A stretch of DNA of 27,500 nt from Mesostigma viride (GCA_009746045.1 RPFO01000078.1:998016-1025515); one strand, 5' to 3'; shown: positions 8,241 to 17,534, counted from the stretch's first letter. Made by a program: numbers and translations. The notes: generated by a model not told the origin, from the letters alone.

Positions 8241-8383
8241 AAATACGCGAAAATACGCAAAAATGCGCAAAAATACGCGTTGCGTATGAAAGTACCCCAT
8301 TTTCGTACGCGCCGCTTGCGTATCGCGCATAATACGCTAAATACGGCGTATAATACGGCGTATGAATCATCACTGGTCCCTGG

Positions 8384-8873
8384 GGCAGCTTGAAAAGCAC
8401 CTGGCTGTTGTACTTGTCCATGAGCAAGCGGCACCACAGCGCGCGTTGTGCATAAGGCTGCCCCGCGGGCTTGAATCCTAACCCGCTGGCCTGCTGCTTG
8501 GCTGCCATGCCCTTTACGCTGCTGATGTGCCTATCAATCAGCCCCAAGTTGCCATGGTCCTGCCGCCCAGCAATAACCACCATCTCACAGCCCTCCCGCC
8601 CCACAATGCAATCAAATTGTTGGTCCAACATGACCTCAGAAATGGGAAAGAAGTGAGACATGGCAATGCGCAGCCCCCGCCACAAGGACTCCTCTACCAT
8701 GCTTGGCAGGGGCTCGATGGCTAGGAACTTGGTATAGCGATCCATCAAGACCAAATAATAGTCCCCCTCCTCCAAATGCATGACATCCCCCACTAACCTC
8801 CCCCGGTACGGGCCTACGGGGAAGGAGTCTTAGCATGCCAGCGCCTACGCTTCTTCCGGACACTTGCGCATGC
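8384..8873 (-). pseudogene. Copia-1 integrase catalytic core
   Basis: Minus frame with LVGDVMHLEEGDYYLVLMD (first catalytic Asp near 8786), VMLDQQFDC (second Asp) and LGLIDRHISSVK where the third acidic residue should be. Copia-2 has GVIERTIRSVK at that point, so the catalytic Glu is Asp in this copy. Between second and third acidic residues there are 29 residues in both copies, fewer than the usual 35. The integrase inserts the cDNA into the genome. A one-base shift lies near 8815, just before the core (RRRWHAKTPSP in one frame, GPYRGRLVGD in the next). Confidence 0.85.
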
Positions 8874-9352
8874 CACTACAATACGCTTCCGCGGACACCT
8901 TTTTCAGCGGGGAAAGTGCCCCCGGGCCTCCGGGGCAAATTCAGAAAGCGATGCGGAACTTTGATACTAAAATTTCGTTTTTGGTTCGTACCGCACAGCC
9001 AATCATTTTGCGCCCGGATCAAATTGTGATCTGGGCACTGAACACGAAAATTTCAGCGGAACGTACGAAACACCAACGCAACTAGAGAAAATTTTCAGTG
9101 ACGAAAATGTAGTACCGTGTACCCAAGCAAAATGTAGTAGGACTTCGCTAAAGTCACGTTCGGAATTTTTCCCCGCAAGATTCCCCCGCAAGATTCCCCC
9201 GCATGATTCCCCCTGCTAGGTTCAGGTCCAGTCGATGCTCGCCAAATGGCGCAAAAAAAAGAAACATGTGTTAAATCAACGGAGCGAATCCTCGTTACCG
9301 CTCGGGTAACATTCTCACTCATTTCGCGTCTCCTAGGAACCGTATTGTAGTG
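8874..9352. mobile_element. CACTA-type MITE, 479 bp
   Basis: The termini are CACTACAATACG and its complement CGTATTGTAGTG, with similar bases continuing to TTCC. Flanking GC dinucleotides (8872-8873 and 9353-9354) are the only duplication; CACTA elements usually make 3 bp, sometimes 2. Removing the insert and one GC restores CHAC, the CX2C half of the integrase zinc site, in frame. It has no coding capacity. It contains a 14-bp tandem repeat of CCCCGCAAGATTCC type at about 9169-9215. Confidence 0.8.
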
Positions 9353-9843
9353 GCGTGGCACTCCTCTAACTCCGCCTGAGCGACCTTCAACCCCGGAGCC
9401 CCCATAAGCCTAGTCGCCCAGTCTAGCGTTTGCCCCGCCACATGACCCACCACCGCAAGGTGAATCTGGTGAGCAAGCATCCGCAATCCTATGGCCGTGG
9501 GGGTGGTGCCATCCCCTTCTATGCTAGGCACCTGACCCGCCAAGCTCTCTGCATGTGCATTCCTGTCGGCAATGTGCTCTAGTGAGGCCTTACTGAGGCG
9601 GCGACCCAACTCCACGTCTACGTGAGGGGCTACCTCAGCATCTGCCGGCACTATCTCACCGGAAGGGGTGAGCTCCGGAAGGGCGTGTTCAGGCTCTATT
9701 GCGACCACGCTGGGCACGCACTCCTGATCAGCTGCAGCACTTGCACTTCCATTCTGAACCACGGACGTGGGAACATTAGGACTACAAGGCACAGCATCCT
9801 CACGCCTAGCCGACTCACCGCGACACACATCACCTCTATGACG
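9353..9843 (-). pseudogene. Copia-1 integrase N-terminal zinc-binding domain and upstream linker
   Basis: The minus frame from about 9828 runs through an acidic linker to LAHQIHLAVVGHVAGQ and ELEECHA. This matches LAHQLHLAMGHETVAE...CQEC of Copia-2, i.e. an HH-CC zinc module. The last Cys is on the far side of the MITE at 8874-9352. There is no protease motif (DTG/DSG) between the Gag zinc knuckles and this domain, which matters for the domain-order argument. Confidence 0.82.
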
Positions 9844-10340
9844 TCACTTGGGCAGGGCTGGCCGTGGGGCGCGGCATGTGTTGGGGTCGTGTCCAGGAAG
9901 CCAAACCGCCCAGCAGCGCCGGCACACTCGAGTCGCCTTACCGAGGTCCAGCCGCAGCGTGCAGTTGGCCTCGGTGTGCCCCACGCCGGTGCACCGCTCG
10001 CAGACGACCTTCTCCTTGGGGACGCCACCCTGCTGCTGTTGCTGCCTGCCAGCGCCGCCCTCCTGTCGAGGCTGCTTGCCCTGACCGCCTCCCGGCCCGC
10101 GTTTGCTGGACGCGTTCTGGTTGTGCCGACCACCGCGAGCTCGGCGTTTGCCACCCAACATTCGCACCACGTTGTCGGCCACCGTCGTGGACAGCTGGGT
10201 AACAAGAGTGGTCAAGTCCGACAGAGAAGCTGCTGGCGGGGTCGAGGCAGGCACAGGGTTTACCTGAGCAACTGTCGGCAGCTTGTTGTTACGCCTGGGG
10301 CCGCCCCGGTCCTTGAACATCTCTCGGAGGTGCGCCATGG
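9844..10340 (-). pseudogene. Copia-1 Gag C-terminal part with two zinc knuckles
   Basis: Minus frame ending in TGA at 9844-9846. After a Gln/Gly-rich basic linker comes CERCTGVGHTEANC, a perfect CX2CX4HX4C knuckle, then CRRCWAVWLPGHDPNTC, an expanded second knuckle. These bind genomic RNA during particle assembly. The integrase linker continues in the same frame directly after the TGA, so only that stop separates gag from pol here. The upstream side ends at about 10340, where the sequence changes to the RNase H of Copia-2. Confidence 0.82.
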
Positions 10341-11565
10341 CTGCTACCGGCCAGCGGATAGATGCCACTCGGGAGCACAACTGTTGCTGCTGCCAGGTTT
10401 TCTGCGGTGGAGCCTGCTGTACCAGGAAGTGAGGGACATGTAATCTGACCTGTTGGTGAGAAAAAATAGCCCTGATTCTGTGCCCCCATCTGATTGATTG
10501 TTCTGCTCTCCATGGAGCTGTCGATGACACATTGGATGTGGATGTCTTCCATCAGATTCAGGCCATGGAGGATGAGGGGGGGGCAGTCATTGACCAACTT
10601 CCTGATGTGACTGCATTTTATCTTGACTAGAACATCATGGGTGACCCTGCTGATGACAGCTAAGGGAGCAACACAGATGGCTGACCACCACCCCAGTTTG
10701 CCCTGAACAGTGGCACACATGTGTAAGGGGAGGTAGTTGTCTTGCAGCAGATCTAGACAATCTTGGATATATTCTGCAGGAGGGGAGAGAGAGCAGACCC
10801 ACTGATCTGGCTGCCTATGCAGCTGCGACATGATGCCACAGAACTGGATGGGGGTTGTGCTCAATTCCACCTGTTTGCCAATCTCATATGATTCCTGGAC
10901 CTGCTGAATAAATGTGTCCACCTCAGCTCTAGGCCCACAAATGAGTTGGTCATCTCCATGCCACACAAAGAGCAGCAGTCCAGAGGGGGTGGGTACAACA
11001 AAAAAGCATGGGTCCAGGTCATCATACGTGGCCCTGAGCTTTTTGAATACTTCCTCTGCTGAGTCTCTGAAAATTTTGGGGGCACTGACAAGCCCTTCCA
11101 CCCCAATGTTGATGATAAGGTGGGGCTCATCAATGTAAGGTTTCCACACAGCTGGGGTGTCTTCCACGTACACCTTCCCTTTCCACACAGATTCAGCCTT
11201 TTCTGGGTCCCCCCTGAGGAAGGCCCTTTTAATATCAGTGGCTTTGCAGACATAGTCTTGGCCTGCATTGAGGTTGTGGAGGAATAGGGAGAGCATGGAT
11301 CCTGAGTGAGGTTTGTTGCAGCCCAGGTGTGTAGGTTTCCCCTTTTGGCAGTGTGGATGTCCCCTTTAATTCTGTGACACATGGTCTGGCATGGAAGATT
11401 GGTGGGGAGCCCACTTTTGGGGGTTTTTGTTTGAGAACAAATTTTAATCTGAGCTTTTTGGCTCCCTCTGGCACGTCCCATATGAAGGGGTGACAGGAGG
11501 TTTGTATTGAGGGTTTTTGGGGTTGGGCAGGACCCATTCCTGCCTGGCTTGGTGGACAATGGCCA
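10341..11565 (-). pseudogene. Copia-2 reverse transcriptase and partial RNase H
   Basis: The minus frame 11651-11290 carries GAKKLRLKFVLKQK and HARPCVTELKG; after a one-base shift near 11290 the frame from 11296 continues GQDYVCKATDIKRAFLRGD (catalytic Asp at 11234-11236). WHGDDQ is at about 10946-10963 and VQGKLGWWSAICVAPLA follows. The RNase H piece has IHIQCVIDSSMESRTINQMG and, after a shift near 10440, SWYSRLHRR; it ends in mid-domain near 10345. The copy is AT-richer than Copia-1 but shares each motif with it, including HGDD. Truncation at 10340 lacks an LTR. Confidence 0.85.
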
Positions 11566-11699
11566 TCAGCCATTTGGTAAACCCTTTTTGTGTTTTGCAT
11601 TCTTGTATGACTTGGGAGATTTGGTGGGGTGAGTGCATGGCTATGTCCCACTTACCCAGCCCAAAGGCTGAGGGATGGAGGAACTGGCTGTGCACTAAC

Positions 11700-11952
11700 T
11701 TGTCCAGATCAGGGATCTCCCCAGGCTGGTGCATACTGAGTGTTGACTGCCTTGATGACAGCATCCATACCAGGGACAATACTGGAGAGAGGGATTTTAA
11801 AGTGGTCCAGAGGAACTGCACCCACCCCTGTGACACTGAGCTCATTAGCTGAGATAAGCACCCCAGGATAGGATACAAAAGGTTCCCCCAACAAGGTGTT
11901 ACCAGAGTACCCCTCCACCACCTGGAAGGGTGTCTGAATACCAAGTATAGGG
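11700..11952 (-). pseudogene. Copia-2 protease-like domain, C-terminal half
   Basis: Minus frame with PFQVVEGYSGNTLLGEPFVSYPG, matching VQVLEGYKGITLIGNPFVSLPG of Copia-1. It joins the N-terminal half at 13028 once the SINE array and one target duplication are removed (...PILGI then QTPFQ...). Confidence 0.75.
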
Positions 11953-13027
11953 CGTGTGTAGTACTCCTACACACAGATCTCGAGTGATTTATCTAGTACC
12001 AAATCCGAAAGGCTTGCATCACTCCCCGGACAGGAGAACTTTTGCGGATGACTGTAGGTGTAAGTTGGCGATGCCATGGTAACCGGAGACGTCCGTCCTA
12101 TAGTCAGCAATATTGGTGCGAGAGGTCCCCAGTTCGATTCCGGTCGGATTCATTTGCAGATCGCGTTTTCCGCGTTTTCCGCGGCCTGGCACTGAACGCA
12201 AAGGTTTTCACCTTTGCGGAGTGTCTGATCAGAATATACGCTTGGCTGATTTCGATAGTACCGGCTACGCCCCCTTCTACTAAAAAGAAGGATTCAGCCG
12301 TGTTCAGCCCGTCTCACGGTGCGAGACTGAACAAGTCTCGCGTGCAGACACGTGTGTAGTACTCCTACACACAGATCTCGAGTGATTTATCTAGTACCAA
12401 ATCCGAAAGGCTTGCATCACTCCCCGGACAGGAGAACTTTTGCGGATGACTGTAGGTGTAAGTTGGCGATGCCATGGTAACCGGAGACGTCCGTCCTATA
12501 GTCAGCAAAATTGGTGCGAGAGGTCCCCAGTTCGATTCCGGTCGGATTCATTTGCAGATCGCGTTTTCCGCGTTTTCCGCGGCCTGGCACTGAACGCAAA
12601 GGTTTTCACCTTTGCGGAGTGTCTGATCAGAATATACGCTTGGCTGATTTCGATAGTACCGGCTACGCCCCCTTCTACTAAAAAGAAGGATTCAGCCGTG
12701 TTCAGCCCGTCTCACGGTGCGAGACTGAACAAGTCTCGCGTGCAGACACGTGTGTAGTACTCCTACACACAGATCTCGAGTGATTTATCTAGTACCAAAT
12801 CCGAAAGGCTTGCATCACTCCCCGGACAGGAGAACTTTTGCGGATGACTGTAGGTGTAAGTTGGCGATGCCATGGTAACCGGAGACGTCCGTCCTATAGT
12901 CAGCAAAATTGGTGCGAGAGGTCCCCAGTTCGATTCCGGTCGGATTCATTTGCAGATCGCGTTTTCCGCGTTTTCCGCGGCCTGGCACTGAACGCAAAGG
13001 TTTTCACCTTTGCGGAGTGTCTGATCA
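11953..13027 (+). mobile_element. Tandem SINE array (2.8 units, 398-bp period)
   Basis: Three copies of the 324-bp tRNA-like unit: 11953-12233 (5' truncated by about 45 bp), 12308-12631 and 12706-13027/9. They are joined by an identical 74-bp linker (12234-12307, 12632-12705) that is absent from the single copy at 7686-8009. The array as a whole is flanked by GAATACCAAGTATAGGG (11936-11952 and 13028-13044), a 15-17 bp duplication (two bases ambiguous). The length and the 5' truncation fit target-primed reverse transcription by a LINE. Copies 2 and 3 share a T-to-A change (AGCAAAATTGG) that copy 1 and the 7.7-kb copy lack. B-box-like AGTTCGATTCC occurs in each unit (first at 12131-12141). Confidence 0.85.
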
Positions 13028-13300
13028 GAATACCAAGTATAGGGAGCATCACCTGTCCCACTACATCCAGTGAGCTTTGGCCTGAGAAATCCTGCACCCG
13101 TGCCCAAAATGAAGGTGCAATCTCAAGACCAGGGATGGCTTGTGCACTGATCACACTGACCTGTGCCTGAGTGTCTATTGCCAGGGTCCAGGGGTCCTGA
13201 CTAGTGCACACAGCTGAGACTTTTGCCAACCCTTCGGCCACAGTAGCTTGTTGCTTATGTGACCTGTGTAATGCTTGCAAGGCGAGTCACTGCCAATCTT
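13028..13300 (-). pseudogene. Copia-2 protease-like domain, N-terminal half
   Basis: Minus frame from 13280 with LAIDTQAQVSVISAQAI (putative catalytic Asp at 13173-13175) and SLDVVGQVMLPILGI. The retropepsin DTGA signature reads DTQA. It lies directly downstream of the integrase in element orientation, after a Ser/Pro-rich linker, and is cut in the middle of the domain by the SINE array. Confidence 0.72.
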
Positions 13301-14593
13301 GACCTCAGAGCGGGAGGGTTGGCAGACAATTTGGTGCCTTGGGGCTGAGCTAATGCTTCCAACCCAGCTACCTCGTGCCTGGTTAAGCGATCCCCAGGTT
13401 GTGAAGTGGGCCTGGCTTCACTGAGGGTGGAATTAGGGTTCACAGAGGGTGCTGTGGTGCTGTCAACAGCAGTAATTGGTGGCTCAGGGCTACTGCTGGG
13501 CATGCTGGAGTTGCCAGATAGAAGTAGTGAGTCCATGCTTAAAGACTCTTCCCCAGGCACGTCTGCCATGGGAGAGTAATACTTCTTAATTCTATACGAC
13601 AGCTCACCCTGCGACGCTTCCCATTGATATTGTGCTTGACCTCCACGGTCTTGCTGTTTTTGGTAAATCCACGGATGGTAACTGGACCTAGCCAAGTTCC
13701 AACCTTACCAAAGCTGTTTTCCTTGTAATAGAGAACTTGATCACCTTTTTGGAATACTGGCCTGGGATGTGTTTTATCTTTTTCTGCCAGTTTTGCTGAG
13801 GTTTGTGCACGTGCAGTGTTGTACAGTGCTATCACCTCTGGGGGATATACACCTGCCTGCAGGCCTGCTGGGATTACTTCACCCCACTTGGCATGCAAGA
13901 CAGGTCTCATGTTTAGGGTTGTGCACATTTCATGACACCAGAGTGCCCTGTCACAATAGACCCCTGAAGTAGCATCCTTGGAAGGATTTTTGGCTAGTAG
14001 GGTTTTGACAGATCTGATGGTTCTTTCAATGACCCCCTGACCCTCATGATCTTCCAGCCCAGCAATCTCTATTGCTTCACACCCTTCCAGGTCAGTCAGA
14101 CAAGAAAATTGTTGATCAAGCAAAATTCTGTCAACTGGGTAGAATCTGGGTAAAGCAATCATGAGTGCAACACGTAGCTGCCCTGCAGACATGCCAGGTA
14201 GGGGTTCCATTACTGTGAACCTGGACCATGAGTCTTTTAGGATCAGGTAGGGTTGGACATCTTTGTTGATGTGCATCACATCCCCCACTATCATGCCCCT
14301 AGTGGTGGAAGGAGTTGCAGTATGCCATTTTTGAGGTTTGGGGCTATTGAACTGACATTCTTGACAGTGTTGCCTAGCCAGTTTTACTGCATTCCTGAGT
14401 TGTTTTCCCATGCTACTACCCCCCAGCCGTTTGGCCAGTTCCTCAGCCACTGTTTCATGACCCATGGCTAGGTGCAGCTGATGAGCAAGCTCCTTGATAT
14501 CTATGGAGTTGTCAACAGTAGGGGTTAGTGCTTTTATGTAAGGTTCCAGGACAGGGTGTTGGGAGGACAGTAAGGTTGCTGCCTCAAAATCAA
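13301..14593 (-). pseudogene. Copia-2 integrase, nearly complete, plus linker
   Basis: The best preserved pol domain in the window, within an open minus frame 14825-13539. It has a zinc module HLAMGH...CQEC (HX4H, 30 residues, CX2C), then catalytic Asp in IVGDVMHINKD, Asp in ILLDQQFSC and Glu in GVIERTIRSVK. A C-terminal module follows, VLYYKENSFGKVGTWLGPVTI...KTVEVKHNINGKRRR. The frame then shifts by one base near 13600 into a Ser/Pro/Thr-rich linker (SLLLSGNSSMPSSSPEPPI) leading to the protease. Spacing of the second acidic pair is 29 residues instead of 35. The acidic linker before the zinc site (YSEDDDLITI) has no protease motif. Confidence 0.88.
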
Positions 14594-14848
14594 TTATGCC
14601 CTTGCTGCCATCCCCAATGGTAATGAGATCATCATCCTCAGAGTAAGCAAGGTGAGAGAACTCACACTGTTTTTGGTAGCGAGTCCTGGTGCACCGGCTG
14701 CCTGGAGGTCCCAGGGGATGACGTGCGTGCCAGCAACCCGGGCAGAGATCCACGTTGGTGTCCAGGGAGTCGTTGTTGGGGCAGTGGTTCCTGTCATATG
14801 CCCCCTCTGGAAGCACCTCAGGCACCGTATGCCAGGGTTTCCAGGCTG

Positions 14849-14879
<31 letters not shown>

Positions 14880-15579
14880 CCCTGCTGGAACCGATTGTTG
14901 TTGTGGTTATGGCCCTGCTGGGACCTGTTGTTGTTGTTGTTTTGGCCCTGCTGGGACCTGTTGTTATTATTGCCCTGCTGGGACCTGTTGTTGTTATTGT
15001 TGTTGTTATTGTTGTTGTTGGGGTTGCCATGCAGGGGCACACGGTGCCACGTGTTGCCACGCCCCTGATGAGAGCCACTGCCCCCTTGGTGGGAGGACTT
15101 GTGGGTCTTGGGTGCCCTTCCCTGCATGGCTGGCCCCCCCCTTGCGCTTGTGGCCTTGGACACCCTGGACCTTGGGGTCCTGGGCCTGGGGGTTGCCAGT
15201 ACCCAGCCAGGGGGTCCACTGCCTCCTCGATATAGAGCATGGCAGCTCTGAAGTCATCCCATAGGGACTTGAGGCCTGTAAGCAGGGTAGCCAGGACAGA
15301 GGGTTGCAAATTAGCTTTTGTTAGCCAGGTGTGGATGAGATACCTTGGTTGGAGCTTGAGAAGCTCAAGGTCTTTCTCTATCATTACCCTGTATGTTTTT
15401 GCATCCCCAGAGAGGTTATTCTTGTTCACCTTATATGCAGCAAGCCAGTTGAAACGTTCTACTGCTTCCATGTGGTTATTGGTAAGCACTAGCTGTTTCA
15501 GATCAGTGATAAAGGTAGGCCACTGTTCAATGGCTGCTTCAGGTGTCAGGGTGCGTTCCTGATAGTGTCCAAAAACCAA
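14594..15579 (-). pseudogene. Copia-2 Gag, C-terminal two thirds, with Asn-rich linker and zinc knuckles
   Basis: The minus frame from about 15579 (FGHYQERTLTPEAAIEQW...) is a helical Gag/capsid-like domain, including WLAAYKVNKNNLSGDAK and LKSLWDDFRAAMLYIEEAVD. After a frame change near 15170 comes a basic stretch (TSARGGPAMQGRAPKTHKSS). Then about 15030-14835 encodes an Asn-rich linker with a repeated NNNNRSQQG unit, caused by (CAA)n expansion. CLRCFQRGH starts the first zinc knuckle and CPGCWHARHPLGPPGSRC forms the second; they lie in different frames that overlap at 14594-14825. In Copia-1 both knuckles are in one frame, so damage is likelier than programmed frameshifting. Confidence 0.78.
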
Positions 15580-15599
15580 ATGTCCTCATTTGAGGACAT

Positions 15600-17284
15600 A
15601 GTCCTCGTTTGAGACGGGGGGGGTCAGGGGCGCGGTTTTGGCGCCAAATTTGGTCCTAGGGTCACTTGGTGGGTTTTGGCGCGAAACTGGGATAGGTACT
15701 GAGCGCGCCAAGCACCTGGGGTCGACAGGGGTCGACCGTACCTGGAAAATATGAGGCGACGAAAAGTACCTACAATAGCAAGAACATCGCAATGCAATCG
15801 AGTGTTTTGTCGAGTGGCGGCTATGGGGTCGTGCCAGTTCCGAGGCTTGCCTGAATGTTATAGGGCATTATTTTGCCCCGGACGAAGACAGCATTTTAGA
15901 TCGTAATCTAGTGATTTCGAAGATGCTATTCTTCACGTGCAGGTGCTTTTTATATGTCGAAAATTTTGTTCATGAACGGATTTTGGCATTGTTGAAGAAA
16001 ATCTGAGAGCTACGTAGATCGCATGATAGGTCAGTTCGCAGTTCGGTTTTACAATTTCTTTTTCCGCCCAGGCGCTGCGGATATCGCGAGTATGGGTTAT
16101 GGTACGCTTCTGGGCTTATGGGCGACATGGGGAGAAGAGGGACCTGGGCAGTTGCATGCGTCAAAGAGTCTCTATTTTTTCGTCGTGATGTCGCAGTCGC
16201 GCCTGGCGAAAACCAGGGCGAGCGCGAGCCATATTTTTCTTTTGCCGCAAGGCTGGGTGCTTCCCACGCGTCACCGTCCTTGAATATATATTTCTTGAGC
16301 TGGCCCGCGCAGCTGGCGGCCTGGGCGCACGTCAAGAGCAAGGTTCCGACTGTCATTCTCAACCGCATCGTTCTAAGTAAGCGTGTTAAGCGGATTGTAA
16401 CCTATAACTCTCGCAGACGTGATAATTCCGGTTGCTTTCAATGCCCAACTTCGTGGTTTTGATTACGTTTATGTCCGGGGAATAACGGAAGTTTGCTGGG
16501 CAGTACTTTCTTTTCCCGCTGCGTCACTGAAAAGGTAAACGGCCTTGCGTTATCAAAACAGCAGCGACTAGAAGTCGCTGTGCTTAATTGCGATGTGGTA
16601 GTTTGATTCAACACATATACTGCCTTGTTGCTGAGAAGTTTTTCAAGGCTTGCTGGTATGTTGCCCATATGTTTCTAATGCTTCAACTCATGTCCAAGTG
16701 ATCAAGACAGGCTTGGAAACTTGAGCTTGTCATGTTTACATTGTGCTTGTGTTACAACTTGTGCCTCTTTGCAGTATATGTTTCATATATAACGTAAGGG
16801 TTCAGCATCATGGTTTAGCACCGTGGTGGCAGCCGAGCCTCTACCAACGATCATGGACCTAACCTTGGCGAGTATTTGCTTCATATTTCACTCGTTGGAC
16901 TGAGCTAGCTTTACACCTGCTGTATGGCCTGCACCATGGTCCCTGGTTGCCAGTTACATTTTGTCCCCCCACCCTGGCAGGCTGCAGGGTCTAGGACTGC
17001 GAGGGTGTAACATAGACATGTTGTGGGCACCCTGGGTGCATTTTCAGGGCCAGCCATGACCTGGCCATGCCTTCTTTCTTGGCATATTGTTGACTTGAGT
17101 GCTATTTGGTCACTCGCGTAGCGACCCCCCTGCATTCATAAATCGTAAACAATTATACAATGAGCATATTTCATGGATGTTAAGCATTGCAACTCTTGAA
17201 CATATCATAAATGAACATGGTTCCATACCGTACCCATGGATGTGTTGACATGTGTTAGTTATTACAAATGGTATCCATGCTTAA
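15600..17284. mobile_element. Unidentified 1.7-kb insertion flanked by 22-bp direct repeats
   Basis: It sits between two copies of a 22-bp sequence (15578-15599 and 17285-17306) whose core TGTCCTCATTTGAGGACA is a perfect palindrome. Gag of Copia-2 lies on both sides, so this is an insertion. The 22-bp repeat is either a long target duplication (LINE-type) or a preferred palindromic site. I find no terminal inverted repeat, no poly(A) and no recognisable transposase, RT or recombinase. Contents: E2F-like palindromes at the left end (15636-15686), a duplicated GGGGTCGAC near 15720, several short frames with no protein character, and nothing I can identify in 16000-17284. Confidence 0.55.
15636..15686. 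promoter_or_regulatory. Two E2F-like sites
   Basis: TTTTGGCGCCAAA (15636-15648, a perfect palindrome) and TTTTGGCGCGAAA (15674-15686) both fit the E2F/DP consensus TTTSSCGC in both directions. They are 25 bp apart. No gene start can be tied to them, so the assignment is by motif only. Confidence 0.3.
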
Positions 17285-17306
17285 AAATGTCCTCATTTGA
17301 GGACAT

Positions 17307-17530
17307 TTTCTTGGTGATTAGACAATAGGTTTGAATCAATGCTCTAATTGCAGGAGATGATTGGTGAAAGGTGGATGAGGCCCTGAGAGCCTTAAACTGA
17401 TGCCTATAAGGTTTAGGCCTTCCATCCCATACTCCAGAGCAAAGACAAACTGTTTGGCTTGTTCAATGGTGTGACCCTCAGGCAAACCAGCAATATTGAT
17501 TTTGGATTCCTTTTTATGAGGGTTATACAC
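17307..17530 (-). pseudogene. Copia-2 Gag, N-terminal remnant
   Basis: Minus frame YNPHKKESKINIAGLPEG followed by HTIEQAKQFVFALEYGMEG. Low GC and style match Copia-2. After LLQLEH it stops; a neighbouring frame (SNLLSNHQENVLK, then TGA) leads into FGHYQERT at 15579 across the 1.7-kb insertion. The TGA lies inside the 22-bp repeat, so the stop was there before the insertion. The high-coordinate side abuts GC-rich Gag of Copia-1 at about 17535 with no LTR between them. Confidence 0.65.
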
Positions 17531-17534
17531 ACCT

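Larger units (their letters stand above)
6306..8375. mobile_element. hAT-like DNA transposon, 2,070 bp, 8-bp target duplication
   Basis: The ends are perfect 18-bp inverted repeats, CAGTGATGATTCATACGC at 6306-6323 and its complement at 8358-8375. The flanks carry an exact 8-bp duplication GTCCCTGG (6298-6305 and 8376-8383). An 8-bp duplication with a CAG-type terminus is the signature of the hAT superfamily. Subterminal DNA at both ends is crowded with TACGC/GCGTA (about 6316-6340 and 8240-8365). No hAT transposase (RNase H-like or hATC dimerisation motifs) is visible, so the copy is non-autonomous. It splits the Copia-1 integrase and has itself taken a SINE (7686-8009). Confidence 0.88.

Noticed and set aside
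9619-10443. Long plus-strand frame of 273 codons over 9622-10443
   Set aside because: Shadow of Gag and integrase linker on the minus strand, where zinc knuckles are seen.
11953-13027. CRISPR array
   Set aside because: Repeats of 324 bp with identical linkers, eukaryotic context; not CRISPR.
14723-15264. Plus-strand Val/Cys/Leu-rich frames
   Set aside because: Antisense of the Asn-rich Gag linker.
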